Source of the DNA: an uncultured Clostridia bacterium
GTDB lineage: Bacteria; Bacillota; Clostridia; TANB77; CAG-508
Direction of reading: 5' to 3'
NCBI GenBank assembly: GCA_934167755.1
Contig: CAKPLT010000007.1
Location: 1-64,000, forward strand
DNA: 64,000 nt
Shown: one piece after another, positions 18,179 to 27,422 of the stretch
Position numbering within the stretch: position 1 is the stretch's first letter
How the letters are laid out: every line of letters starts with the position of its first letter
Program-made: the position numbers and the translations under genes
The notes under the pieces: model-generated
What the model saw: the letters and a program-made list of their open reading frames with translations, nothing else
Told to the model about the DNA's origin: nothing
The model's database searches: none

Positions 18179-19012
18179 TTAACCAATAAAAATTTTACCA
18201 TTTATTCCAAATATTTCTTTTATAGAAACTTTATTTTTTTCTATTTTGCTGCGTATATGTTTAAAAGTATCTTTTCCATATAAATTAGCTTCAAGTAAAT
18301 CTTTTGCTTTAAAATTTTGCATATTTTCTCTCCAAATAGTATCTTCTCTTCCAACTTCAATATCATAATCATTTATATTTATTCCATTAAATCGTTTTGA
18401 ATATATTTTCATATTACCCTCTAAATTTATAATTATAGCATTTTCATTTATCTTATATCTATTGAAAACTTCTTTATTAAAATCTATGTTTAATATTATT
18501 TTTGACCTGAGTAAGCTTTTTTTCTGGTTATTTGAAACAACTATTAAAATTCCACTTTTTTCATATATTTCTTCTTCGATTTTTTTTAATTTTTCTATAT
18601 GATTTGTTACAACAGTTATTCTTTTATATTGCTTTGCTAATTCTTTTATTATTTCTATACTAATATCTGTTATTTCATTTGTTGTTATTGCAATCTCAAT
18701 TTCTTCTTTTTTTAAATTGTTTTGTCTTATTGCATAATCTAATATTTCAAAAGACAAATATTTTTCTAACCATCTTCCATCAAATATCTTTATATTACTT
18801 GAATTTAGAGCATTAATAAGATTTTGATTTTCAAATAATTCTTTACTTAATACAACATTTGTAGCTCCACATTTTATTAGTTTTTTTATTACTTTCTTTA
18901 TATTATTTGTTCTTTCCAAGTCTGCATATATTTTGAAATTATCATTTTCTATTTTTGTTTTATGTAAAATAAATCTATGCTTATCCAATTTTTCAATATA
19001 AAATGTTTTCAT
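18179..19012 (-). CDS. Hypothetical protein, possible Rossmann-like fold
   Basis: A 277-residue protein I do not recognise. It has no signal peptide or membrane segment. The middle (about residues 105-190) alternates predicted helices with short beta-like strands (ITVVTNHIEKLKK, GILIVVSNNQ, KIILNIDF), which suggests a Rossmann-like domain, but no nucleotide-binding glycine motif is visible. The start has GAGGTG at 6 bases. It lies downstream of the GH18 cell-wall gene, with a possible terminator between, and its last codons overlap the inverted repeat surrounding the candidate RNA. Function unknown. Confidence 0.8.
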   Translation of the reverse strand: MKTFYIEKLDKHRFILHKTKIENDNFKIYADLERTNNIKKVIKKLIKCGATNVVLSKELFENQNLINALNSSNIKIFDGRWLEKYLSFEILDYAIRQNNLKKEEIEIAITTNEITDISIEIIKELAKQYKRITVVTNHIEKLKKIEEEIYEKSGILIVVSNNQKKSLLRSKIILNIDFNKEVFNRYKINENAIIINLEGNMKIYSKRFNGININDYDIEVGREDTIWRENMQNFKAKDLLEANLYGKDTFKHIRSKIEKNKVSIKEIFGINGKIFIG

Positions 19013-19070
19013 TTTTTACACCTCAATTGATGTATATTCAATAGTGATACAATTTATACTCAAAAATAAA

Positions 19071-19110
19071 AAGCTGAGCTTGCTATATATATTATAACTA
19101 ACTCAGTCTT
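19071..19110 (-). terminator. Probable terminator of the GH18 gene
   Basis: On the minus strand CTGAG pairs with CTCAG within AAAAGACTGAG...CTCAGCTTTTT, followed by a T-rich run. The loop is long, so efficiency is uncertain. Confidence 0.5.
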
Positions 19111-19114
19111 TTGA

Positions 19115-20779
19115 TTATTTTGAAAGTCCTTCTTTAATTATAGTCCAAACATTAGATGTTTCCATATCTTTTCTCCAACATGATGTTCCTCCTAAATTAT
19201 ACTTAGAAACTAGAGAAACTTTTTCTTTAATTGATGTTCCATCCTCAATCCACATTTTAATTGTATTTTTGCCAGATGCATATTCTATATAGTATTGTTT
19301 TAATGTATCATCCCATTGTTTTTCAACATTGTTAGGAATTTTGATATTCATCATACTAACAACAGTTCTGTCTTTAATTTGTCCATCTGCCGTAACTGTC
19401 CATTGCCTTGTATAAAATGGCATTCCTAAAATAATTTTTTGTGTATCTACTTGGTCATAATCTATTATTTTCTTCAAACTCGTTTCTACCCAATTTAGTC
19501 CTGCTGTAGTTCCTGGTTTTGTGCTTGATGTTCCATATTGGTCATAAGCCATAAATACTAAATAATCAGCTACATCTCCTAAGATATTTCTGTCAAAGCA
19601 TAATGACCAATTAGGATCTCCATCTGGTGCTGTCACATCAACTGATGTAACTATTCCCATTTCTAACATTCTTGGCATTAATTCTATAATAAACCTTGAA
19701 TATTTATCTTTATCTGCTTCATAAATATTTTCAAAATCAACATTTATTCCATCAATATCATATTGTGCACATTTTTCTACAATACTTTCTATCAATTCTT
19801 GTCTTTTTGTATAACTATTTAATATTGTAGATGTTATTTTTATTCCTGCTTCTGCATTTGATATCATTGGCCATACTTTATATCCATTTGAATGTGCCCA
19901 TTCTATATATGATGTTCCTGCAGTTCCAACATTTTCTTTTAATGTTCCATCATTTTTGTCTAAATAAAAGAATGATGGTGATACTACATTTACTCCATCT
20001 ATTGTTTGTCCTGTTCTATCTGGTGCTTTTACATATTGTGAGTAATAATCCCAAAACATATTTACTTTTCCGGTAATCTGTTTTGTTTTCTCTTTTACTT
20101 CTCTTGTTGTTGTAATGTCTGTTATCTTATTAGATTTTATATATCCTATTTTTCCTCTTTGAGTCCTTATCTTTGCCCAGCCAGATTCCTGTCCGTTATC
20201 AATTATAATAATATTTTCGCCTTTTTGAACTTTGTCTACTGTTTTTGAAAAACTTCTATTTTTGCTTTTTACTGACATTTTTGTTTTTGTGTTTGCTGTT
20301 ATTTGTTCTCTTTCTAATGATTCAATTGTTATTACTTTTGTTTCTTCAATATTTTTTAATTCTATATTATACACATCTAGCATTTCACTTATTGGCATAT
20401 ATACAATATCATTATCTTTTAATGCATGGGCTGAAATCTTTTTTGTTGAACCGTTTAGTGTTAATTTATTTGCTTCAAATCCTATACTTGCAATTTTATC
20501 ATCATATGTTGTAATTATTTCATTTGTTTCTTCTTCTATGTAGATATATTTATCAAAAAAGTTTTTCATATCGTCCATTGATACATATATAATCCCATTA
20601 TCTATTTTTACTTCATTTTTTAGTCTTGCTGTTACATTATTGTTGTTTATTATTAAGTTTACTTTTCCATCTGTTTTTTCTTTTATAAGATTTTCTGCTT
20701 TTATTAATATAAAACCAACTGCAACTAGTACTAGTAATACTATTATTACTTTTTTTATCATATCTCTACTTTTGTTCAT
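19115..20779 (-). CDS. Cell-wall glycoside hydrolase family 18 protein with SH3 domain
   Basis: A 554-residue exported protein. Order: an N-terminal membrane/signal segment (residues 8-26), a domain like the copper amine oxidase N-terminal 'stalk' repeat (about 35-150), a bacterial SH3 domain (about 160-220, NIIIIDNGQESGWAKIRTQ), and a GH18 domain (about 230-554). The catalytic motif is DIDGINVDFEN, matching DxxDxDxE. Relatives such as YaaH/SleL act on spore cortex or cell-wall glycan as N-acetylglucosaminidases. AAAGGGAG precedes ATG. It lies after lexA with a strong terminator between, so it has its own promoter. Confidence 0.9.
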   Translation of the reverse strand: MNKSRDMIKKVIIVLLVLVAVGFILIKAENLIKEKTDGKVNLIINNNNVTARLKNEVKIDNGIIYVSMDDMKNFFDKYIYIEEETNEIITTYDDKIASIGFEANKLTLNGSTKKISAHALKDNDIVYMPISEMLDVYNIELKNIEETKVITIESLEREQITANTKTKMSVKSKNRSFSKTVDKVQKGENIIIIDNGQESGWAKIRTQRGKIGYIKSNKITDITTTREVKEKTKQITGKVNMFWDYYSQYVKAPDRTGQTIDGVNVVSPSFFYLDKNDGTLKENVGTAGTSYIEWAHSNGYKVWPMISNAEAGIKITSTILNSYTKRQELIESIVEKCAQYDIDGINVDFENIYEADKDKYSRFIIELMPRMLEMGIVTSVDVTAPDGDPNWSLCFDRNILGDVADYLVFMAYDQYGTSSTKPGTTAGLNWVETSLKKIIDYDQVDTQKIILGMPFYTRQWTVTADGQIKDRTVVSMMNIKIPNNVEKQWDDTLKQYYIEYASGKNTIKMWIEDGTSIKEKVSLVSKYNLGGTSCWRKDMETSNVWTIIKEGLSK

Positions 20780-20822
20780 TCGTTTTTTCTCCCTTTTTTT
20801 ATTTTATTATATTATACTGGAT

Positions 20823-20854
20823 AAAAAATAGCAAGATTTTTCTTGCTATTTTTT
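20823..20854. terminator. Terminator after lexA
   Basis: AAAAAATAGCAAG (20823-20835) pairs perfectly with CTTGCTATTTTTT (20842-20854), giving a U run on either strand. Confidence 0.85.
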
Positions 20855-20870
20855 ATCTAATATTGCACAA

Positions 20871-21518
20871 CTACATTTTTCTAAATACTCCTGCAACTTT
20901 TCCTAATATTTGACAATTTGGTACTATTATAGGATCCATTGTATGATTTTCTGGTTGAAGACGAATATGATCTTTTTCTTTATAAAATGTTTTTACTGTT
21001 GCTTCATCTTCTATTAATGCTACAACTATTTCTCCATTACTTGCATTACTTTGTTTTTTTACAAGTATGTAGTCTCCGTCTAATATTCCTGCTTCTATCA
21101 TACTTTCTCCTCTTACTGTTAACATAAAGCTATCACAGTTTCCAACAAAGTCAATTGGAATCGGAAATGTATCTGTTACATTTTCTACTGCTAATATTGG
21201 TTGCCCAGCAGTTATTCTCCCTATAACAGGTACTTCTACCATTTCTTTTTGAGTATAGAAATTTTTATTAGATTCTTGTATTGGCTTTCCATCTGTTCCT
21301 TTTATTACTTTTAATGTTCTTCCTTTTTTATCTTCTTTTTTGATAAATCCTTGTTTTTCTAGTTTTGCTAAGTATCCATGTACTGTTGCTGTTGAGCTTA
21401 GCCCAATTGCTTTTCCTATTTCTCTTACAGATGGTGGATATCCATTTTCTTTTACTTGTTCTTCAATAAATTTTAATATTGCTTTTTCTTTTCTTGTAGT
21501 TTCTGCTCTATTTCCCAT
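20871..21518 (-). CDS. lexA: LexA repressor
   Basis: A 215-residue SOS repressor. The N-terminal winged helix (EKAILKFIEEQVKENGYPPSVREIGKAIGL) binds operators and the C-terminal S24 domain cleaves itself when RecA is active. Visible are the Ala-Gly cleavage site in ITAGQP, the catalytic Ser in VRGESMIEAG and the Lys in DEATVK. GGAGAAGTGATGT precedes ATG. I see no clear SOS box (CGAAC...GTTCG type) in the 80 bases upstream, so autoregulation may use a divergent operator or be absent. Strong terminators lie on either side. Confidence 0.96.
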   Translation of the reverse strand: MGNRAETTRKEKAILKFIEEQVKENGYPPSVREIGKAIGLSSTATVHGYLAKLEKQGFIKKEDKKGRTLKVIKGTDGKPIQESNKNFYTQKEMVEVPVIGRITAGQPILAVENVTDTFPIPIDFVGNCDSFMLTVRGESMIEAGILDGDYILVKKQSNASNGEIVVALIEDEATVKTFYKEKDHIRLQPENHTMDPIIVPNCQILGKVAGVFRKM

Positions 21519-21564
21519 TTACATCACTTCTCCTTTTTAATCTACAAATATAATATCATAAAGC

Positions 21565-21599
21565 AAAAAAAATGTCAAACAAATTTTTGACATTTTTTT
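21565..21599. terminator. Terminator after greA
   Basis: AAAAAAATGTCAAA pairs with TTTGACATTTTTTT around 21566-21599, with U runs on both strands. It overlaps the greA stop. Confidence 0.8.
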
Positions 21600-22074
21600 A
21601 TTTTGTTATTTTTCTTATTTCATATTCTATTACACCTGCTGGAGCATTAACTTGCACTTTTTGACCTTTTTTTGCTCCTAAAAGTGCCTTTCCTATTGGT
21701 GATTCATTTGATATTTTATTTTCAGCTAAATTTACTTCTGTTGAACCAACTATAGTATATTCAACTTCTTCATCAAATTCAATATCATATAATGTAACAG
21801 TATTTCCTATTTGAACTGTTTTTGTATCTATTTCTTTTTCATCTATTATTTTCGCATATCTAATTTTATTTTCTAGTTCTGCTATTTTTCCTTCATTTTC
21901 AGCTTGTGCATTTTTAGCTTCATCATATTCAGAATTTTCTGATAAATCTCCAAATCCTAAAGCTACTTTTATTCTTTCTGCTATTTCAGATCTTTTTTCT
22001 GTTCTTAAATATTCTAATTCCTTTTCTATTTTGTCATAACCTTCTTGTGTTAATATTACTTCTTTTTCTTCCAT
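21598..22074 (-). CDS. greA: Transcription elongation factor GreA
   Basis: A 158-residue factor that rescues backtracked RNA polymerase by stimulating transcript cleavage. It has the N-terminal coiled coil with the acidic tip (LGFGDLSENSEYDEAKNAQ) and the C-terminal FKBP-like domain (SPIGKALLGAKKGQKV). I choose ATG 22074 because AAAGGAAAG lies 8 bases upstream; an in-frame GTG at 22083 sits on top of that site. The resulting length of 158 is the family norm. It is bounded by hairpins on both sides. Confidence 0.96.
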   Translation of the reverse strand: MEEKEVILTQEGYDKIEKELEYLRTEKRSEIAERIKVALGFGDLSENSEYDEAKNAQAENEGKIAELENKIRYAKIIDEKEIDTKTVQIGNTVTLYDIEFDEEVEYTIVGSTEVNLAENKISNESPIGKALLGAKKGQKVQVNAPAGVIEYEIRKITK

Positions 22075-22120
22075 AATAATCACTTTCCTTTCTTAAGTCA
22101 AAACAGTATATACGCATAAA

Positions 22121-22143
22121 GAGCGACTTTTATGGGTCGCCTT
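22121..22143 (-). terminator. Probable terminator after pgsA
   Basis: GGCGAC and GTCGC pair on the minus strand (around 22123-22141) with CTCTTTAT after the stem. The stem is short and the U run poor. Confidence 0.5.
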
Positions 22144-22194
22144 TACATTAACAAATAGTATAATACTCCACTTTTTTTATTTTGTCAAGTTTTT

Positions 22195-22794
22195 TTAATC
22201 TTTTAGTAAATCTTTTCCATTTTTCATATAATCTATTCCTGAAAAGATTGTTGCAAATGTTGATATTAATAATAATAAAGTTGATACTAAATTTATTCCA
22301 AAGTCAATACCTGTTAATCCACCTCTAAAGCAATCCCAAAAGGCATTTTTATCAAAAATAATTAGTATTATAGCAAGCATTTGTGTAACTGTTTTTAATT
22401 TTCCCCATATTGATGCAGCTATGACTTTTCCACCCTTTTCTACTGCTACCAGTCTATATCCTGATACTAGAAATTCTCTAGCTAATACAATAACAGGTAT
22501 CCATGCAGGAATTTTTCCAAGTTCAATTAATAGTACCATTGCAGTTAATACCAATATTTTATCTGCAAGTGGGTCTAAAAACTTACCAAATGTGGTTACT
22601 TGATTTCTTGATCGTGCTATATATCCATCTAATTTATCAGTTATTGATGCAACAATAAATATAAGTTCCATCCAGAAATATGTAAGAGGCATTCCTAGAA
22701 AGTCCACTTGTAAGTTTAAATATGGTATAATAGCCATAACTGGTACTAAAGCTATTCTAAATAGTGTTAATTTATTTGCTAAGTTTAATTTCAT
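22195..22794 (-). CDS. pgsA: CDP-diacylglycerol-glycerol-3-phosphate 3-phosphatidyltransferase
   Basis: A 199-residue membrane enzyme that makes phosphatidylglycerol phosphate, the precursor of phosphatidylglycerol and cardiolipin. The CDP-alcohol phosphotransferase motif is visible in DKLDGYIARSRN...FGKFLDPLADK (pattern DGxxAR, GxxxDxxxD). There are several membrane helices. The start follows AAAGGAG. It lies 19 bases after ctp and is probably the last gene of the ftsE to pgsA run. Confidence 0.94.
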   Translation of the reverse strand: MKLNLANKLTLFRIALVPVMAIIPYLNLQVDFLGMPLTYFWMELIFIVASITDKLDGYIARSRNQVTTFGKFLDPLADKILVLTAMVLLIELGKIPAWIPVIVLAREFLVSGYRLVAVEKGGKVIAASIWGKLKTVTQMLAIILIIFDKNAFWDCFRGGLTGIDFGINLVSTLLLLISTFATIFSGIDYMKNGKDLLKD

Positions 22795-22813
22795 CTCTAA
22801 CTCCTTTTAAAAT

Positions 22814-24046
22814 TTATTTTAGTATTTCAATTGCTTTTTGTAATTGTGTATCTTCATCTCTTTGTACTAAAAGAGGATTTGAAACATTTTCAGGTAATTC
22901 TACTTTTTCATTTGGTTCAATACCAACACCATTAATTTTTGTTCTATTTGGAGTATAATATTCTTCAACAGTAACTTTTAATCCAGCACCACTTCTTAAT
23001 GTTAATAATTGTTGTATAACTCCTTTTCCATATGTCGTTGTTCCAACTACTGTAGCTTCATTTAAATCTTTTAATGCTCCTGCTAAAATTTCAGATGAAC
23101 TTGCAGAATTTCCATTTACAAGTACAACTATTGGCATATCTATAAGAACATCTTCCTCAGACCTTTCAATTTTCTCATTTTTATCTTTGTCAACTGTTAC
23201 TAATAGGTCTTCTCCTTTTGGTACAATATAGTCTGCTATTTTTAAAGCTTGTTCTACTAATCCTCCACCATTATTTCTTAGATCTATAATCAATGATGTA
23301 ATTCCTTGTGATTTTAGTTCTTCATATTTTGCTTTGAAATTTTCAGCAGTATCTTCATCAAAGCTTGTTACTTCTAAATATCCTATATTATTTTCTAGTT
23401 TTTCTGCTATTACAGGGTTTGTAGTTATTTTCTTTCTTGTTAATTCAAATGTTTTAATTTCTTGACCTCTTTGTATTTCTAAAGTAACACTCGTTCCTTC
23501 TTCTCCTTTAATGCTATTAGCCGCAGCAGTCATATTTTCTCCAGTATATTCAACCCCATTAATCTTTTTTATAATGTCACCTGGTTGTATACCAGCTTCT
23601 TCTGCAGGACTATATTTTATTGGAGTTAATACCACAATTGTGTTGTCTTTAGAATTTTGAGCCATATAAATTCCTACTCCAACATAATTTCCCATTAAGT
23701 TGTTTTTATAATCTTCCATTTCATCTTTTGGAATATATTCTGTATATGGGTCTCCTAAAGAAGAAACATATCCCTCTAATGCTCCTTCTATTGCTTTATC
23801 TTCATCTATATCATTTAAATAATATTTATCTAATATTGTTTTTATATATTTTATAGATTTTGTCAATTGATTATCATTTGATGATTCTATCCCAAATAAT
23901 GAAGAAATTGATTGTTTATCATTACTTGTTCCATTTTTATTAGTTATATATATTGTTGTTAATATACATGTTAAAAATGCTGTTAGTATAACTAACATAA
24001 TAGTTTTATAAATTCTTTGTCTTTTTAAATAATTATCTTCTTCCAT
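22814..24046 (-). CDS. C-terminal processing protease (S41), CtpA/CtpB type
   Basis: A 410-residue exported serine protease. Residues 17-39 form a signal anchor; a PDZ domain (about 95-190, VGVGIYMAQNSKDNTI through PGDIIKKING) is followed by the tail-specific protease domain with the catalytic Ser in NGNSASSSEI and Lys in TTYGKGVIQ. It cleaves secreted proteins near their C-termini. It follows two M23 peptidase genes and ftsEX, so it may process the peptidases or other wall factors (inference). AAAGGAG precedes ATG. Confidence 0.93.
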   Translation of the reverse strand: MEEDNYLKRQRIYKTIMLVILTAFLTCILTTIYITNKNGTSNDKQSISSLFGIESSNDNQLTKSIKYIKTILDKYYLNDIDEDKAIEGALEGYVSSLGDPYTEYIPKDEMEDYKNNLMGNYVGVGIYMAQNSKDNTIVVLTPIKYSPAEEAGIQPGDIIKKINGVEYTGENMTAAANSIKGEEGTSVTLEIQRGQEIKTFELTRKKITTNPVIAEKLENNIGYLEVTSFDEDTAENFKAKYEELKSQGITSLIIDLRNNGGGLVEQALKIADYIVPKGEDLLVTVDKDKNEKIERSEEDVLIDMPIVVLVNGNSASSSEILAGALKDLNEATVVGTTTYGKGVIQQLLTLRSGAGLKVTVEEYYTPNRTKINGVGIEPNEKVELPENVSNPLLVQRDEDTQLQKAIEILK

Positions 24047-24086
24047 TTTGTAAAACTCCTTTTATAAGTCTTTTATATTAATATTA

Positions 24087-25271
24087 TTATGGTAAATAAG
24101 GTAATGGATTTACTGGCTTTCCATTTACTCTTACTTCAAAATGTAAATGCGTTCCTGATGAATTTCCTGTTGAACCAACTATTCCTATTGTTTGCCCTTG
24201 TGAAACTTTATCTCCAACACTTACTCTTCTAGAATTAGCTAACATATGTCCATATAAAGTCATCGTTCCATCTCCATGACTTATAACTACATATTCTCCA
24301 TAGCTATAGTATGATCCGTCGCTATACTTTCGTGCAGTTGAAATGACAACTGTTCCTGCTTTAACAGCTACTACTTCTTTTCCTTTAACACCAATATTTA
24401 CATCAACACCAGTATGCCCTGAATATGATGGATAATTTTTGTTGTTTATATTTGCTTTGCTTAATCCTCTTACAGGAAATATATAACCACTTGCACTTGG
24501 TTTAGATACTATATTATTATTTTTATTCTGATTTTTCTTTGCTTCTTCTTCAGCTATTTTTTTCAATTGTGCTTGAATTTGTCTTTTATCTTCCTCAAAT
24601 GCCTCTATTTCTTTTTCTTTCTTTTTCTCTGCATCTGTTAAATTAGCAACTTGTGTTTCTTTATCTTTTTTTAAAGTCTTTAATTCATTTGATTTACTTT
24701 CCTTTTCTGATAACGAACTATCTAATTCTTTTTTATTTGCTTCTAGTTCTGCTTTTTCATTTTCTATTTGTTCTTTTTGATCTTTAGTTTCTTGCATTAA
24801 TTTCTTATCATATGATACCAATTCTGATGCAGCATAATATTTAGCTAAAAAATCTGTCATACTTGATGCTGTTAAAAATGTTTCTAAATATCCTGTCTTA
24901 GGACTAGAATACATTTTTAACATTCTTTCATCTAATAGTTCCATTTGTTTATTATATTCATCTTCTTTATTTTTTATATCTTTTTCTTTTTGTGATATTT
25001 GTGCTTGTAAATCATCTACTTTGTTTTGTAAAGCATCTACTTCATCTTCGGCTGTAGATATTTTATTTCTTAATTCATCTACTTTTTTTTGTACTTCTGA
25101 TTTTTGTGATTCTAATTCCTTCTTTTCTTCTTTTGCATCTTCTATTTGGCTATCTATTTGCGATTTCTCATTTTCTAGTTGTTTTTGAGTTGCTGCATAA
25201 ACAGTCATTGTTTGAAATATGAGTATAAATGATGTTATAATTACAACAATTTTAGCTATCGTTTTTTTCAT
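24087..25271 (-). CDS. Secreted coiled-coil M23 peptidase, EnvC-like (1)
   Basis: A 394-residue protein with a signal peptide (to about residue 27, VYAATQ), a long coiled coil (about 30-245) rich in Glu, Lys and Gln, and a C-terminal LytM/M23 domain. Zinc-site motifs are GHTGVDVNIG and GTHLHFEVRVNG. It should be a peptidoglycan hydrolase or activator. The coiled-coil plus LytM layout and position next to ftsEX match EnvC/PcsB-type partners that FtsEX controls. It is a paralog of the gene just upstream (34 bases apart). Start has GGAGATG. Confidence 0.9.
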   Translation of the reverse strand: MKKTIAKIVVIITSFILIFQTMTVYAATQKQLENEKSQIDSQIEDAKEEKKELESQKSEVQKKVDELRNKISTAEDEVDALQNKVDDLQAQISQKEKDIKNKEDEYNKQMELLDERMLKMYSSPKTGYLETFLTASSMTDFLAKYYAASELVSYDKKLMQETKDQKEQIENEKAELEANKKELDSSLSEKESKSNELKTLKKDKETQVANLTDAEKKKEKEIEAFEEDKRQIQAQLKKIAEEEAKKNQNKNNNIVSKPSASGYIFPVRGLSKANINNKNYPSYSGHTGVDVNIGVKGKEVVAVKAGTVVISTARKYSDGSYYSYGEYVVISHGDGTMTLYGHMLANSRRVSVGDKVSQGQTIGIVGSTGNSSGTHLHFEVRVNGKPVNPLPYLP

Positions 25272-25304
25272 AATTTTTTCATCTCCTATATATTATTTTA
25301 TTCT

Positions 25305-26498
25305 TTAATTATTCATATTTTCTTCTGCTTTACTTTTTTCTTCTTCTAATTTTTGGTTAAAATTATCTGTCAACAAATATTCAATTGGATTTACAGTTTG
25401 TCCATTTATTCTTATTTCAAAATGTGCATGTGGTCCAGTAGAATATCCGGTTGAACCAACTTTTAAAACTGTTGTCCCTGCTTCAACTTCTTGCCCAACT
25501 TGAACTAAAATTTCACTTCCATGTGCATATAATGTTTGTACACCCCCACCATGATCAATTATTACCATGTTTCCATACGCAGGTGTCATTTCTGCTTTTA
25601 TTACAACTCCTTTGGCTGCCGCCACAAAGTTTGCTCCCATTGGTGCTCCTATATCTGTTCCTGTATGTAATTTATATGCTCCTGTTATAGGATGAACTCT
25701 CATACCATATTCAGATGTTATATTTGTATATCCTGGTATAGGCCATCTCATTGCCCCACCAATATAATCTTCACTAATACTATTTAATAACAATAGTTTT
25801 ATTTCAGATTCAATTTGTGAAACTTGACTATTATATTCATCTATTTTATCTTGTAACTGTTTTTCTTCTGTTGATAATTTGCTTATATAATATTGCCTCA
25901 TTGTTTGAGTATTTGCCAATACTTGCGTTTTCTTTTGCTGATTTTGTTTACTTTGTATTACTTGTTTTTTCTTTTCTTCCAATATTTTTTTTGTTGTTTC
26001 TATTTCATTTTTCTGTCTTTTTACTGTCTCTAATATACCTCTATCTGCTTTTGTTATCTCTTGTATTGCATAGTATGCCTCTAAAAAATCTGTTACACTT
26101 TTTGCTTCTAGTAAAATCTGTAATGATTGAAATTTAGGAGTTGCATATAATTTTAGCATTCTTGCATCTACTAATTCTTGAATTTTTTTATATTGTTCTT
26201 GTGTATTTTTCAATTTTTTCTCATTTTCAGAAATTTGTGTAACTAAGTCTTCTATTTGCACATCTATTTTAGTTATTTCCTCTTGTGATTGAGCTATCTT
26301 ATTATCTAACTCTTGCAATTGCTGCATATTAGTAGATAATTGTTCTTGAACAGCCTGTAATCTATTATTTGTTTCGTTTAGTGTTTCCGTAATTGTATTA
26401 GATTTTTCTTGTAAATTTGTAATATCTTCTGCAAATACACAAATACATAGGCTACATATTATTAGTAAAATTAAAATTATTCTTAAAAGCCTACGCAT
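25305..26498 (-). CDS. Secreted coiled-coil M23 peptidase, EnvC-like (2)
   Basis: A 397-residue paralog of the next gene. Signal peptide to about residue 23 (CICVFAED), coiled coil 25-225, and M23 domain with LHTGTDIGAP and GPHAHFEIRINGQ, the His and Asp ligands being present. A short charged tail follows. It lies 24 bases after ftsX in the same direction, so it is cotranscribed with ftsEX; by known FtsEX biology it is the best candidate for the hydrolase gated by FtsX. Confidence 0.9.
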   Translation of the reverse strand: MRRLLRIILILLIICSLCICVFAEDITNLQEKSNTITETLNETNNRLQAVQEQLSTNMQQLQELDNKIAQSQEEITKIDVQIEDLVTQISENEKKLKNTQEQYKKIQELVDARMLKLYATPKFQSLQILLEAKSVTDFLEAYYAIQEITKADRGILETVKRQKNEIETTKKILEEKKKQVIQSKQNQQKKTQVLANTQTMRQYYISKLSTEEKQLQDKIDEYNSQVSQIESEIKLLLLNSISEDYIGGAMRWPIPGYTNITSEYGMRVHPITGAYKLHTGTDIGAPMGANFVAAAKGVVIKAEMTPAYGNMVIIDHGGGVQTLYAHGSEILVQVGQEVEAGTTVLKVGSTGYSTGPHAHFEIRINGQTVNPIEYLLTDNFNQKLEEEKSKAEENMNN

Positions 26499-26522
26499 CT
26501 TACACTATTCATCCTTTCTTTT

Positions 26523-27422
26523 TTATACTTCAAGGTATTTTTTCATTGAAATTCCACTTCCAATTACACCTATTCCAATTCCTAAGCCTAAATAAACTGT
26601 TAATATTAAATTAAACATATCTTTAAATTCTAATAGTTTCCAATGAACTGTTTCTAAAAAGTCTGTGCCTGATAATTTGTTTGCAATTACTGTATATGCT
26701 AATCCAACAATTCCAACTGAAAGTAATCCAGAAATTACTCCTATAATTACACCTTCAACTAAAAATGGCCATCTTATGAAACTGTTTGTTGCCCCCACAT
26801 ATTTCATAATTGATATTTCTTTTCTTCTTGCATGTACTGTTAATTTTATTGTATTTGATATTATTGATACAGAAATAATTACTAGTAATATTAATATTCC
26901 TGCTGTAACATATTTTACACCTTTTGCTAATCTTATAATTTGTGCAATAACTTGATTGCTTGAAACTATATTATCTACTTGTGGAATTTCTTTTATTGCT
27001 GCTTGTACACCATCATTTAAACTCAAGTCTTTTAATGTTACATTATATGCTACTGGAAATATATTTCTTTCTTTATATTCTGCTACTGCGTCACTTCCAA
27101 GTAAATCTTCCATATATGATATGGCTTCTTCTTTAGAAACATATTCTGCATTTTTTACGCCTTCAATTTCAAGTATTTCATTTCCGACTTCTTCTATTTC
27201 TTCTTCTGTTGCATCTGTTTTTAAATTAACTCTTATTTCTTGTGCTTCTGCTACATTTGCAACAAATGCATTAATATTTTCTCCTATTACAAAAAATAGT
27301 CCAAAAACCAACATTGTTGCACACATTATCATTAATGATGACATTGTTGATTTTTTATTTTTAAATATATTTCTTAAACCCTCACCAATTAAATAATTTA
27401 TTACATTAAACCTCACAATCAT
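26523..27422 (-). CDS. ftsX: Cell division protein FtsX
   Basis: A permease-like protein of about 299 residues with four membrane segments and the large extracellular loop after the first (about 50-160). It pairs with FtsE and transmits ATP-driven shape changes to extracellular peptidoglycan hydrolases. The start is ambiguous: ATG 27422 (MIVRFNVINYLIGEG) has AAAGGTGG close by, and ATG 27440 would add six residues but lacks a ribosome site. It overlaps the end of ftsE by 17 bases, which indicates translational coupling. Confidence 0.93.
   Translation of the reverse strand: MIVRFNVINYLIGEGLRNIFKNKKSTMSSLMIMCATMLVFGLFFVIGENINAFVANVAEAQEIRVNLKTDATEEEIEEVGNEILEIEGVKNAEYVSKEEAISYMEDLLGSDAVAEYKERNIFPVAYNVTLKDLSLNDGVQAAIKEIPQVDNIVSSNQVIAQIIRLAKGVKYVTAGILILLVIISVSIISNTIKLTVHARRKEISIMKYVGATNSFIRWPFLVEGVIIGVISGLLSVGIVGLAYTVIANKLSGTDFLETVHWKLLEFKDMFNLILTVYLGLGIGIGVIGSGISMKKYLEV

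Noticed and set aside
17942..18189. Nested inverted repeats that could be ends of an insertion sequence.
   Set aside because: There is no transposase frame, and the arms differ from those of the second copy while remaining paired, which fits RNA structure better.
21518..21600. Expected LexA operator upstream of lexA.
   Set aside because: No sequence near the Firmicute SOS-box consensus was found.
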